NCBI GenBank assembly: GCA_016714815.1 | Contig: JADKBZ010000008.1 | Location: forward strand, 245,176-309,175 | Direction: 5' to 3' | Length of the DNA: 64,000 bases | Origin: Holophagales bacterium | GTDB lineage: Bacteria; Acidobacteriota; Thermoanaerobaculia; UBA5066 | Shown: positions 34,300 through 42,934 of the stretch, piece by piece | How the letters are laid out: the number at the start of each line of letters is the position of its first letter | How positions within the stretch are numbered: the stretch's first letter is position 1 | The notes under the pieces: model-generated | Told to the model about the DNA's origin: nothing | Database searches by the model: none | What the model saw: only the letters and a program-made list of their open reading frames with translations | Position numbers and translations under genes: made by a program

Positions 34300-37003
34300 C
34301 GGGACGGGAATCTCGTGGCCGCTCGTATTCGGCAAAGAGCCTCAGCCAGAGGGCGTAGCCGACGTCCTCGGACCAGTAGTACCGGGAGACGGATGCGGTG
34401 AGGTCGTTGTGGTAGAGAAGCGGCGGATTCGTCCGCAGGAGAGCGAAGTCGTCCCGCGCGAGTTCGCGCAGCACGACCCGGATCTTTGCCGCGTCGGGAC
34501 GTGCGCCTCCAGGGGCCCTCCCGTCCCGCAGGAGCCGGACGACGGTGACCCAGATCTGCTGCCCCGGAACATCCGTGCGCAGGCGGGACTCGGGCAGCTC
34601 CAGCGCGCAGCCGGCGCGGCGGAGGTCGGTCAGGCGAAACATCGGGACGAGAGGCGTCTTTCGGTAGTAGACCCAGACCCGGTCGTCGTCGACGACGGGA
34701 CCGAGCGCCTCACACAGCGCGCGAGAAGCCGCCGGCCGCACCTCGGCCAGGAGCTGCAGCAGGTGCATCTGGATGACGATGTCCGCGGGGTTCGGGTCTC
34801 TGCCCGGATCGAGGCACTGGTACTCCTCCCGCGGCGCGAGCCACGTGCGGTAGAGCCCCTGGGGCGTGCGGTAGCGGTCGATCGTCGCGAGCGCGGCCGT
34901 CAGGCGGCTGCGGTCCCTGTCGGGAGCAAGGCGCCAGACGAGAGCCGTGTCGTCGGTGTCGGGGGTGATGGCGCACCCGAGGGTTCCGATGCCGGGACCG
35001 TCGGGCAGACCGTGATAGCGCACGAGCCCGCCCGCCTCGATCTGGGCGGTCAGGTGCGTCCGGGCGCGCTTCAGCCTCTCCCCGAGACCGCCTTTGGCAG
35101 CCAGGGGATCGAGCAGGTCGACGAGGAGCGCCGTCAGATAGGTGTTCATCTCCGGACGCGCCTCGAGAAAGCGCGTCCCGGTCGTGTGGGCCGTCAGCCA
35201 GTAGCCCTCCGGCTGCTGGTGCTCGCCAATCCGCGCCAGCGCTTTCCGGAAAGCCTCCGTCAGGTCGGCGGGCGACTCCCCCGTTCCCGCCGGGTGTCCC
35301 TCGACCCTGGAGGGCGGAGTGACGGCACTCTCCGAAGGCGCGCTCCGGACCGTCAGCGTCCGCGCGGCGAGGTAGCGGGCTTCGCGCTTCCCGGAGGCCC
35401 ATGCGAGAGCCGTCAGGCGGTGCTCGCCGGGTGCCAGGCCGGACGTGTCGAGCGGGACGCGCCACCCGGCGGGGCTCGCGACGCCCAGCGTGCCGCGGAC
35501 GTCGGGACGGTCGAAAAACGCGCTGCTCGCCACCCTCCGCCGGCCGTCGATCGTGACCTCCACCTGGCCTGGCGTCGCGTCGCCAGCCAGCGCCCAGCCG
35601 GTGGCGGACGCCTCCTCGCCGGCGACGATCCCGGCGGCCGGGCGCCCGTCCGTCTCGATGGCGTCGAAGCTCCCGCGCATCTCGAACGTCAGCTCCGCCG
35701 GCGCGAAGCCATTTCCCGGGGACGTGCGGAAGGGTGCGTTGCGCCAGAGGAACGCGGCCCGCAGGTCGTGCTTTTCCGCGCCAACGTCCCCGGCGTAGAT
35801 CGGGACGTCGAAGGAGTCGGAATACGAGAAGGCGCCGATGGCTTCGATGACGATCGCCACACCGACCGCGAAGACGAAGAGCGCTCGGCCCATCCCGCGC
35901 AGCGCATCGACCACCGGCACGAGCATCCACACGAGGAACGGCAGGAGATCGGTCATGTAGCGCGGTCCCCAGGAGAGGCCGCCCCGCCAGTCGGCCTTGG
36001 CGTAGAGCACGATCTGGAGGACGACTGCCGCGGTCATCGCCAGGGTCAGGCGGCGCTCGCCGATGTCGTCCGGCCGGTGCCGCCAGGCCAGGACCAGGAA
36101 GAGCAGAAACGGCGAGAAGACGAGCAGCCCCCGCGTCGGGCTGACCAGCAATCCGGCGATTCCGGTGAACAGGTCGTGCTGAAAGTAGCTCGCCTTGCCA
36201 GCCAACCCGTAACCACCCATGACGTTTCCGGCGACGTGCAGGTTGTAGAGCAGCACGGAGCCCGCCGAAAGCGCCGCCGCCACGGCGAGCAGCGGAGAGC
36301 GACGCCGGCCCGCCCAGAAGAGCCCGAAACCTCCCAGCGCCGCCGCGAGAACGGCATCGGGCGGCCGGTTGCCGGCCAGGAGCCCGAGCAGCAAGCCTGC
36401 CGCGAGCGTCCGCGGCACGGTGCACGGCCCGGTCACCAGCAGCAGGGCGGAGGTCGCCAGGAGCCCGGCCATCCCGTGCTGCCAGAGGGCCTGGCTGCTG
36501 ATCACCCAGGTCGTCGTCCCGAAGGCATACGCCAGGGTGAGCAGCAGGGCGGTCTGCGCCTTCGCCCGCCGGCGGAGGAGCAGGTAGAGGAGCGAGACCG
36601 AGAGCGCCGCCACGATCGAGGCGGAGACCTTCTCCATGACCTTCGCGACGTGATCGAGCCGCGCGTCGGACCAGCCCCGGAGGTGCAGGTACCCGATCGC
36701 GGGAACGTACAGCGGCGAGACGAGCACCGGCGCGACCACGGGGTACAGCGAGACGAGGGTGCCGTCGGGACGATGCCGTATCCAGTACGCCGTGTCGCCT
36801 CTCCCCTGGGCCGCGACCTCGGCCACCGGATTGAGGAAGAGGGTGCGGTGCTGAAGGATCGCGAACGGCAGGTAACGCGCCGGGTAGGTGTCGCCGGCGC
36901 TGATCGACCGGAGGTTGGCGTTGTAGACCACAAGGCAGCAGAGTCCGATCAGGAGGCTCACCCGGAGTCGACCCTGGTCCTCTGCGCTGACGGCCCGCTT
37001 CAT
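34292..37003 (-). CDS. Membrane glycosyltransferase-like protein fused to a terpene-cyclase-like domain
   Basis: A 903-residue protein. Residues ~15-420 contain about eleven helices laid out like GT-C enzymes (GT39/ArnT type), with the first loop SAGDTYPARYLPFAI. Residues ~440-560 form a beta-rich periplasmic-type linker. Residues ~580-903 look like an alpha-toroid of the squalene-hopene/class II diterpene cyclase family, with a QW-like motif QQPEGYW (596-602) and DTDDTA (682-687), the class II acid motif DxDDTA. The ATG at 37003 was chosen over a longer form. It is coupled to the UbiA gene downstream. I cannot name a characterised homologue, and whether the cyclase domain is catalytic is unknown. 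Confidence 0.75.
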   Translation of the reverse strand: MKRAVSAEDQGRLRVSLLIGLCCLVVYNANLRSISAGDTYPARYLPFAILQHRTLFLNPVAEVAAQGRGDTAYWIRHRPDGTLVSLYPVVAPVLVSPLYVPAIGYLHLRGWSDARLDHVAKVMEKVSASIVAALSVSLLYLLLRRRAKAQTALLLTLAYAFGTTTWVISSQALWQHGMAGLLATSALLLVTGPCTVPRTLAAGLLLGLLAGNRPPDAVLAAALGGFGLFWAGRRRSPLLAVAAALSAGSVLLYNLHVAGNVMGGYGLAGKASYFQHDLFTGIAGLLVSPTRGLLVFSPFLLFLVLAWRHRPDDIGERRLTLAMTAAVVLQIVLYAKADWRGGLSWGPRYMTDLLPFLVWMLVPVVDALRGMGRALFVFAVGVAIVIEAIGAFSYSDSFDVPIYAGDVGAEKHDLRAAFLWRNAPFRTSPGNGFAPAELTFEMRGSFDAIETDGRPAAGIVAGEEASATGWALAGDATPGQVEVTIDGRRRVASSAFFDRPDVRGTLGVASPAGWRVPLDTSGLAPGEHRLTALAWASGKREARYLAARTLTVRSAPSESAVTPPSRVEGHPAGTGESPADLTEAFRKALARIGEHQQPEGYWLTAHTTGTRFLEARPEMNTYLTALLVDLLDPLAAKGGLGERLKRARTHLTAQIEAGGLVRYHGLPDGPGIGTLGCAITPDTDDTALVWRLAPDRDRSRLTAALATIDRYRTPQGLYRTWLAPREEYQCLDPGRDPNPADIVIQMHLLQLLAEVRPAASRALCEALGPVVDDDRVWVYYRKTPLVPMFRLTDLRRAGCALELPESRLRTDVPGQQIWVTVVRLLRDGRAPGGARPDAAKIRVVLRELARDDFALLRTNPPLLYHNDLTASVSRYYWSEDVGYALWLRLFAEYERPRDSRPGG

Positions 37004-37185
37004 CTTCGTTCGCCGGCGCGGCGATCGCTCGGCCCGGCACGATACAGCATAGGCGGGTCGTCGCCGGCCGCCGCGCACGCCCTGCGTCCCCTCCTTTCCC
37101 GGCGAGATCTGATGCGATCGGGCCGGGATTCGAAACGGCCTGGCCTGGTGCGATCATCAACCCCCTGGAGAAGGAGCAGAAGACG

Positions 37186-38394
37186 ATGTCGAACGTGCGC
37201 ACGAAACGCGGGACGATCGCGATCCTCACCGGGGGAGGAGACGTCCCCGGCCTCAACCCCGCCATCCGGGCCCTCACCGTCCGCGCGCTGCGCGAAGGCT
37301 ACCGGGTCCTCGGCATCCGCCGCGGCTGGGCCGGCCTGATCGAGCTCGCCGGGGACCGGGACCAGCCCGACGGCGACTGCGTCATCGAGCTGTCGGAAGA
37401 GGTCGTCAACAAGGTCGGACGGACCGGCGGGACGTTCCTGCACACCTCGCGGACCCGCCCCTCCCACGTCCCGAAGGCGAACGTCCCGGAGCACCTCCGC
37501 GACAAGTACGCCGACGAGATGAACGATCTGACCCCCGAGGTTCTCGCCAACATCGGCCGGCTCGGGATCGACGTCATGATCCCGATCGGCGGCGACGACA
37601 CGCTTTCCTACGGCGTCCGCCTCCACAAGGAAGGGGTCAAGGTCATCGCCCTCCCGAAGACGATGGACAACGACGTCCCGGGGACCGACTACTGCATCGG
37701 CTTCTCGACCTGCGTCACCCGGACGATCGAGATGACGCACGCCCTCAGGACCTCGGCCGGGAGCCACGAACGATTCCTCGTCATCGAGGTCTTCGGGCGG
37801 TACGCCGGTTTCACGGCCCTCCTGCCGACGATGGCGGGCGCCGCGAACCGCTGCGTCATCCCGGAGCACTCCTTCGACATCGACCGGCTCGCCGAGCTGA
37901 TGGTCGCGGACCGGGACTCGAACCCGAGCCGCTACAGCGTCGTCCTCGTCTCGGAAGGGGCGAAGATCGCCGGAATGAACGAGATGGTCTTCTCCGACCA
38001 GGAGAAGGACGCCTACGGGCACAAGAAGCTCGGGGGCGTCGGCGACCTCATCGCCGACAAGCTCAAGCAGCTCTCCCCGAGGTTCGCCGGAGGCCGGCGG
38101 ATCAACACGATCAGCCAGCGGCTCGGCTACCTCGTCCGCTGCGGCGACCCCGACGCCCTCGACTCGATCGTCCCGATGGCCTTCGGCAACCTCGCGATGG
38201 ACCTGATCCTGGAGGGAACCTACGGTCGCCTCGTGAACGTCCGGAACGGCCGCTACGACAACGTCCCGGTGGACGTCGTCACGAGCCGGAAGAAGATGGT
38301 CGACCTCGAGAAGCACTACGTCGTCGACCGGCTCAGGCCGCGCTACGAGAACTTCGACAACAAGCCCCTCTTCATCATGACGAGCGACTACTGA
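37186..38394 (+). CDS. pfp: Diphosphate-dependent 6-phosphofructokinase
   Basis: A 402-residue phosphofructokinase-A-family protein that interconverts fructose 6-phosphate and fructose 1,6-bisphosphate. GGDDT (135-139) replaces the GGDGS of ATP enzymes, and PKTMDND (157-163) has Lys where ATP enzymes have Gly. Together these predict use of pyrophosphate, giving a reversible glycolytic/gluconeogenic step. Other family blocks are LTGGGDVPGLNPAIR near the N-terminus and EVFGRYAGF. The ATG has GGAGAAGGAG upstream. It is monocistronic or leads into corA 67 bp later. Confidence 0.9.
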   Translation: MSNVRTKRGTIAILTGGGDVPGLNPAIRALTVRALREGYRVLGIRRGWAGLIELAGDRDQPDGDCVIELSEEVVNKVGRTGGTFLHTSRTRPSHVPKANVPEHLRDKYADEMNDLTPEVLANIGRLGIDVMIPIGGDDTLSYGVRLHKEGVKVIALPKTMDNDVPGTDYCIGFSTCVTRTIEMTHALRTSAGSHERFLVIEVFGRYAGFTALLPTMAGAANRCVIPEHSFDIDRLAELMVADRDSNPSRYSVVLVSEGAKIAGMNEMVFSDQEKDAYGHKKLGGVGDLIADKLKQLSPRFAGGRRINTISQRLGYLVRCGDPDALDSIVPMAFGNLAMDLILEGTYGRLVNVRNGRYDNVPVDVVTSRKKMVDLEKHYVVDRLRPRYENFDNKPLFIMTSDY

Positions 38395-38461
38395 CCCGGG
38401 GAGTCAATCCCGTGCGCCGGGACCCGGCTTTTCGTCGTAACCTCGCCTCCGGGGAGAAAGC

Positions 38462-39421
38462 GTGATCCGGCTTTACGGGTTCATCGATGGCGGGCTCCGG
38501 GCGCTCCACCTCGAACCGGGGGGGGAGGCCACGGGCTCGGAGTGGGACGCCGTTTCCTGGATCGACCTGCTCGACCCGGAGCCCGACGAGAAGGCCTGGG
38601 TCGAACGGGTCTGGGGCATCGACATCCCCTCCCGCTCCGAGATGCGGGAGCTGGAGGCGAGCTCTCGCTGCCACCAGGAGGCCGAGAGCCTCCACCTCCT
38701 GACGGCATTCGTCGTGACCGATCCGGGCCCGGCACGGACGGTGGACGTCTGGTTCAACCTCCACAAGGGGCGCCTCTTCACCGTACGGCCAGAGAAGCTC
38801 TCCCCGTTCCGCCTCTTCCGCCTCCGGGCCCAGAGCCAGCCGGAGGAGGTGAGCGAGCCGATCGACATCCCGCTCGGGATCGTCGAGGCCGAGATCGACG
38901 TCCTCTCGGACGTCCTCGAGGCGGCCTACGCCCGCCTCGAGCGGGTGAGCCGCGCCGTTCTCACCGAAGGCGCCCGCGACCTCGAGGACCTCCTCGAGAA
39001 GCTCGCCGCCGAGGAGGACCTCCAGGGAAAGACGCGTCTCGTCCTCCTCGACCTGCGCCGGAGCCTCACCTTCCTCCTCCGCCACGTCGTCGGCTCCACG
39101 CCCCGGGCCAACGTCATCAAGGGAACGCTTCGCGACATCGAATCGCTCACGAGCCACTCGGGCTTCGTCTTCGAGAAGATCAAGTTCCTGATGGACGCGA
39201 CGATGGGGTTCATCAACCTCGAGCAGAACAAGATCATCAAGATCTTCTCGATCGCGGCGGTCGTCTTCCTCCCGCCGACGCTCGTGGCGAGCATCTACGG
39301 GATGAACTTCCGCGTCCTTCCCGAGCTGGGGTGGGCGTACGGCTACCCGTTCGCGCTCGTCCTGATGCTCCTGTCGGGGATCGCCCCGTACTGGATCTTC
39401 AAGCGGAAGGGGTGGCTCTAG
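38462..39421 (+). CDS. corA: CorA-type magnesium/cobalt transporter
   Basis: A 319-residue CorA-family channel: cytoplasmic alpha/beta funnel, long helix (~150-270), then two C-terminal membrane helices separated by the selectivity motif YGMNF. The line KIIKIFSIAAVVFLPPTLVASIYGMNF is diagnostic, and the C-terminus is basic (FKRKGW). It takes up Mg2+ (or Co2+/Ni2+) down the membrane potential as a pentamer. GTG start with GGGGAG upstream. It is convergent with the DHH gene, only 9 bp apart. Confidence 0.93.
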   Translation: MIRLYGFIDGGLRALHLEPGGEATGSEWDAVSWIDLLDPEPDEKAWVERVWGIDIPSRSEMRELEASSRCHQEAESLHLLTAFVVTDPGPARTVDVWFNLHKGRLFTVRPEKLSPFRLFRLRAQSQPEEVSEPIDIPLGIVEAEIDVLSDVLEAAYARLERVSRAVLTEGARDLEDLLEKLAAEEDLQGKTRLVLLDLRRSLTFLLRHVVGSTPRANVIKGTLRDIESLTSHSGFVFEKIKFLMDATMGFINLEQNKIIKIFSIAAVVFLPPTLVASIYGMNFRVLPELGWAYGYPFALVLMLLSGIAPYWIFKRKGWL

Positions 39422-39430
39422 CCGCCCTCC

Positions 39431-40333
39431 TCACCCCTGGCGCTTCAGCTCCGCGAGGAGCCGCCGCAGCGTCTCGTCCCCGTCGTCGGGCGGAAGGGGG
39501 CACGAGCCCGCCCCGCGGTGCCCGCCGCCGCCGAAGAGGGACATCGTGTGCCCGATGTCGCTCCAGCTCGACCGCTCGAAGATGTTGTGCCCGACGGTCG
39601 CCATGACTCTCTCGCGCTTCGGCCCCCACTGGAGGCGGACGGAGACGGTCGCCTCGGGGAAGAGGGTGTAGACGAGGAAGCGGTTTCCGATCGGGATCTC
39701 GGAGAGCTCCCGGAAGTCGGTGACCACGACGTTGGCCTCGACGCGGGAGCAGGCCAGGAGCACCGCCCGGAACTTCTCGTCCTCGGCCCGCATCCTCTCC
39801 ACCCGCTCGACGACCTGGGGCGTCTTCAGGACGGCGTCGAGCGGCATCGACCGCAGGGCCATGCCGAGGAAGAGGAAGTAGTCGCGGAAGCTCCCGAGGC
39901 CGGTGCGCGAGTCGATCGTGAAACCGAGGAGGAGGACCCGTTGCGGACTGAGGACGTCCCGGCGGGTCAGGTTCGCCGAGTCGAGCCGGTCGGTCCCCTC
40001 GAGAAGCTCGCCGTACCTCTCGAAGACCCTCGGCCCCCGCTTCTCGCAGTAGTAGTCGTGAACGAGCCGCGCGGTGGACGGCGCGAGGCCGTGAGCCCCG
40101 TGGAAGGCCTCGGCCGGCTTCGGGTTGGTCTCGACGAGCTCGTGGTGGTCGAACCAGAGTGCCGCGCGCGGGTGGTACGGGAGATTCGCGAGGACATCCC
40201 CCTCCTGGACCTCGAACTTCCCGTCGGTCAGCGCCTGCGGGTGGACGAGCTCGATCGACTCGATCCGCTCGACCGAGGTGATGAGGACGGAACAGGTGAG
40301 GCCGTCGAGGTCTCCGCGCGTGACGAGCCGCAT
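39431..40333 (-). CDS. DHH/DHHA1-family phosphoesterase
   Basis: A 300-residue protein of the DHH superfamily (exopolyphosphatase and nano-RNase relatives). It has RGDLDGLTCSVL near the N-terminus, the namesake ALWFDHHELVE, a third acidic block LEGTDRLDSANL, and a C-terminal DHHA1 domain ending LFGGGGHRGAGSCPL. These residues bind two divalent metals. The substrate (short RNA, cyclic dinucleotide or polyphosphate) cannot be told from sequence. The ATG at 40333 is preceded by a GC-rich gap; it is transcribed downstream of the porin gene. Confidence 0.85.
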   Translation of the reverse strand: MRLVTRGDLDGLTCSVLITSVERIESIELVHPQALTDGKFEVQEGDVLANLPYHPRAALWFDHHELVETNPKPAEAFHGAHGLAPSTARLVHDYYCEKRGPRVFERYGELLEGTDRLDSANLTRRDVLSPQRVLLLGFTIDSRTGLGSFRDYFLFLGMALRSMPLDAVLKTPQVVERVERMRAEDEKFRAVLLACSRVEANVVVTDFRELSEIPIGNRFLVYTLFPEATVSVRLQWGPKRERVMATVGHNIFERSSWSDIGHTMSLFGGGGHRGAGSCPLPPDDGDETLRRLLAELKRQG

Positions 40334-40428
40334 GGCGTTCCCGCCATTCTGACGCCAGGACGCTCCCGCGGCAACGGACGGCCCGAAGGGACGGCTCGAA
40401 GGGGGGGAGCCCCCCCACGCTCCACGCG

Positions 40429-41679
40429 CTAGAACCGGCCCCGCACGCCGACCTGGACGAGCGTCTCGCGGGCTCTCTCGGGAAGACCGACGAGAGCGCG
40501 CGCCGGCCGCGTCGAATCGACGGAGAGAAGCTCGAGGAGGATGGTCGTCCGGCGATCGACCTCGAGAGACCAGGCCACGGTCCAGGCGTCGCCCTCCTCG
40601 TCGTTCGGGTCGACCACGCCGAACCGGTCCTCGTCCAGGACCCGGAACCAGTCGTAGCGGACCGAGAGGCGGTGGGGTCCCCGGGTCGCGCTCGCGAGGA
40701 GATACCAGGTCCTGAAGTAGGCGTCGACCGCTTCCTCCGGGCCCATGACGGTCCACCCGTCGAGGAACTGCCCGACGACCTCGACGCTCCGCGACGGCCT
40801 CACCGTCGCGCCCACCGCCGCGAAACGGGTCTTCCAGGCGTACTGACCGTCCTCGAACGCCAGTGGGTCTCCCCGGTTGTCGTAGAGGAGCGTCCGGACC
40901 TCGAGGCGCTCGGGCAGCACCCAGGACGCCGCGGCGTACCAGCCGGCCCGCCCGTCCACCTCCCGGAACGGCGCGACCCAGGGGTCCTGCGCCGGGAAGA
41001 TCCCGTCGGACGCAAAGGCCGGGAGAGCCACGAGCGGGAGCCTGTCGGTGAGCCCGGACTGGCGGTCTTCGATCGCCCAGCCGCGCCACGCGAGGAGACT
41101 TCCGCACGGGTCGTTCCCGCCGAAGACGGCCCCCGTGACGGTCAGGTCCGACGTCGGGAGAAAGAGCTCGACCGAGGCCTCGAGCCCGTTGACGGCGACC
41201 TCCTCCCCGATCCAGGAGTCGAGCGCCGAAGCGGTGAGGGTCCGCGTGGGGCTCCAGGCGACGCCGTCGTTCTCGAGCGAGAGCGGAGGGAAGAAGTGCC
41301 CCGCCTTCAGCCGCACACCGAGAACGTCCGAGAGGCGCGGCCTGTAGGAGACCCAGCCCTCGACGAGGTCGAGCCCGGCGAGACCCGGGGCCGGGTACGA
41401 CCCGGTGTCGGCGCTCAGGTGGGCGTACGCCCGCAGCTCCTCGCCGAGGCTCGCGCGGAAGACGACCGCCGACTGGGCGAGAGCGAGGACGGTTTTCGGC
41501 TCGCCGTCCTCTCCACCCCAGCGGAGCTTGCCGAGCCCCCCGTCGAGCCACCCCGTCGCCCCGTCCGTGCGGGCGGCCCGCAGATCGACGAGGCCGCCGA
41601 CCCGGAGGCGAAAACCCTCCGCTTCCGCGACCCCGGCCACGAGGACGCAGGCGGCGAGGAGGCGCCAGCCTCTCGACAT
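40429..41679 (-). CDS. Porin-like outer-membrane beta-barrel protein
   Basis: A 416-residue exported protein: signal peptide SRGWRLLAACVLVAGVAEAEG, then alternating amphipathic strands throughout, many Trp/Tyr at strand ends, and a C-terminal RF (VQVGVRGRF) suited to barrel assembly. It resembles phosphate-selective or DcaP-type porins in pattern only; the substrate is unknown. A TATAAT lies six bases before the ATG and no ribosome site is visible, so the message may be leaderless. It follows the fadBA operon beyond a strong hairpin. Confidence 0.75.
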   Translation of the reverse strand: MSRGWRLLAACVLVAGVAEAEGFRLRVGGLVDLRAARTDGATGWLDGGLGKLRWGGEDGEPKTVLALAQSAVVFRASLGEELRAYAHLSADTGSYPAPGLAGLDLVEGWVSYRPRLSDVLGVRLKAGHFFPPLSLENDGVAWSPTRTLTASALDSWIGEEVAVNGLEASVELFLPTSDLTVTGAVFGGNDPCGSLLAWRGWAIEDRQSGLTDRLPLVALPAFASDGIFPAQDPWVAPFREVDGRAGWYAAASWVLPERLEVRTLLYDNRGDPLAFEDGQYAWKTRFAAVGATVRPSRSVEVVGQFLDGWTVMGPEEAVDAYFRTWYLLASATRGPHRLSVRYDWFRVLDEDRFGVVDPNDEEGDAWTVAWSLEVDRRTTILLELLSVDSTRPARALVGLPERARETLVQVGVRGRF

Positions 41680-41685
41680 ACTTCG

Positions 41686-41691
41686 ATTATA
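41686..41691 (-). promoter_or_regulatory. -10 element (TATAAT) consistent with a leaderless porin transcript
   Basis: A perfect TATAAT on the minus strand is separated from the porin ATG by only six bases, so initiation would fall at or next to the start codon. No convincing -35 is visible. Confidence 0.45.
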
Positions 41692-41711
41692 GGAGTCGCC
41701 GCGAGAGTGCG

Positions 41712-41748
41712 GCGGCGACGCCGGATCCGTCGGACCCGGCGCCGCCGC
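41712..41748 (-). terminator. Terminator-like hairpin after fadA
   Basis: Arms 41712-41728 and 41732-41748 pair at 15 of 17 positions around a three-base loop, about 20 bp after the fadA stop and before the porin promoter. It is very GC-rich but lacks a T-run, so termination may rely on structure or Rho. Confidence 0.5.
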
Positions 41749-41766
41749 GCGCCCGGAGCGAAAGCC

Positions 41767-42930
41767 TCAGACCCTTTCGAAGACCGTCGCCACGCCCTGG
41801 CCGAAGCCGATGCACATGGTGGCGACGCCCGTCGTCGCGTTCTTCGCCTTCATCGCGTGGAGGAGCGTCGCGCAGATGCGCGCGCCCGAGCATCCGAGGG
41901 GGTGCCCGAGGGCGATCGCCCCGCCGTGGATGTTCACCTTCTCGTCCGCGACGTCGAGGAGACCGAGGTCCTTGAGGACCGGGAGCGACTGCGCCGCGAA
42001 CGCCTCGTTCAGCTCCCAGAGGTCGACGTCACCCGACTTCATGCCGATCCGGGCGAACGCCTTCTTCGTGGCCGGGACCGGCCCGTAGCCCATGATCGAC
42101 GGGTCGCAGCCGGCCGCCGACATCGACCGGATCTTCGCCATCGGCGTCACGCCGAGCTCCCTGGCCTTCTCGGCCGACATCACGAGGAGCGCCGCGGCGC
42201 CGTCGGAGATGGCCGAGGAGTTTCCGGCGGTGATCGTTCCGCTCTTCGGGTCGAACGCGGGCTTGAGCTTGCCGAGCCCCTCGAGCGTCGTCTCGGGACG
42301 GATGACCTCGTCGAAGTCGAACGACTTCAGCGCGCCGTCCTCGTCGTGGCCGTTCACGGGAACGATCTCTGCCTCGAAGGCCCCGGAGCGCATCGCCTCG
42401 GAAGCGCGCATCTGAGAGCGGTAGGCGAACTGGTCCTGCTGCTCGCGGGTGATCCCGTGGAGGCGCCCGAGATACTCGGCGGTGAGGCCCATCGCCCCGG
42501 CGGCCTTGGCGTTGCGCTTGGAGTTGGCCGGGTTGAAGTCGACCCCGTGGGTCATCGGGACGTGCCCCATGTGCTCGACGCCGCCGACGACGAAGAGGTC
42601 GCCGTAGCCGGCCATGATCGCCATGGCGGCCGAGTGCAGGGCCGTCATCGACGACCCGCAGAGGCGGTTGATCGTCTGCGCCGGCACCTGCTTGGGGATC
42701 GGCGTCATCAGCTGGATGAAGCGGGCCACGTTGTAGGCCTGCTCGAGCGTCTGCTGGACGCAGCCCCAGATCACGTCGTCCACCTCGGCGGGGTTCACCG
42801 CCGGGTTGCGCGCCAGGAGCGCGTTGACGAGGTCGGCCGAGAGGTTCTCGGCCCTCACGTTGCGGAAGATGCCGCCCTTGGAGCGGCCCATGGGGGAACG
42901 GACGGCATCGACGATGACGACGTCTCTCAT
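41767..42930 (-). CDS. fadA: Acetyl-CoA C-acyltransferase (3-ketoacyl-CoA thiolase)
   Basis: A 387-residue thiolase catalysing the last step of fatty-acid beta-oxidation. The acyl-accepting Cys91 is in NRLCGSSMTALH, the base His is in GGAIALGHPLGCSGAR, and the second Cys is in CIGFGQG, all as in FadA. Length equals E. coli FadA. It forms the alpha2beta2 complex with the multifunctional FadB, encoded four bases upstream in the same operon. Confidence 0.96.
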   Translation of the reverse strand: MRDVVIVDAVRSPMGRSKGGIFRNVRAENLSADLVNALLARNPAVNPAEVDDVIWGCVQQTLEQAYNVARFIQLMTPIPKQVPAQTINRLCGSSMTALHSAAMAIMAGYGDLFVVGGVEHMGHVPMTHGVDFNPANSKRNAKAAGAMGLTAEYLGRLHGITREQQDQFAYRSQMRASEAMRSGAFEAEIVPVNGHDEDGALKSFDFDEVIRPETTLEGLGKLKPAFDPKSGTITAGNSSAISDGAAALLVMSAEKARELGVTPMAKIRSMSAAGCDPSIMGYGPVPATKKAFARIGMKSGDVDLWELNEAFAAQSLPVLKDLGLLDVADEKVNIHGGAIALGHPLGCSGARICATLLHAMKAKNATTGVATMCIGFGQGVATVFERV

Positions 42931-42934
42931 CTCA

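Noticed and set aside
34300..34335. TTG at 34335 as start of the UbiA gene
   Set aside because: It would need a 44-bp overlap with the upstream gene, and the added residues are not part of the UbiA fold; it cannot be excluded.
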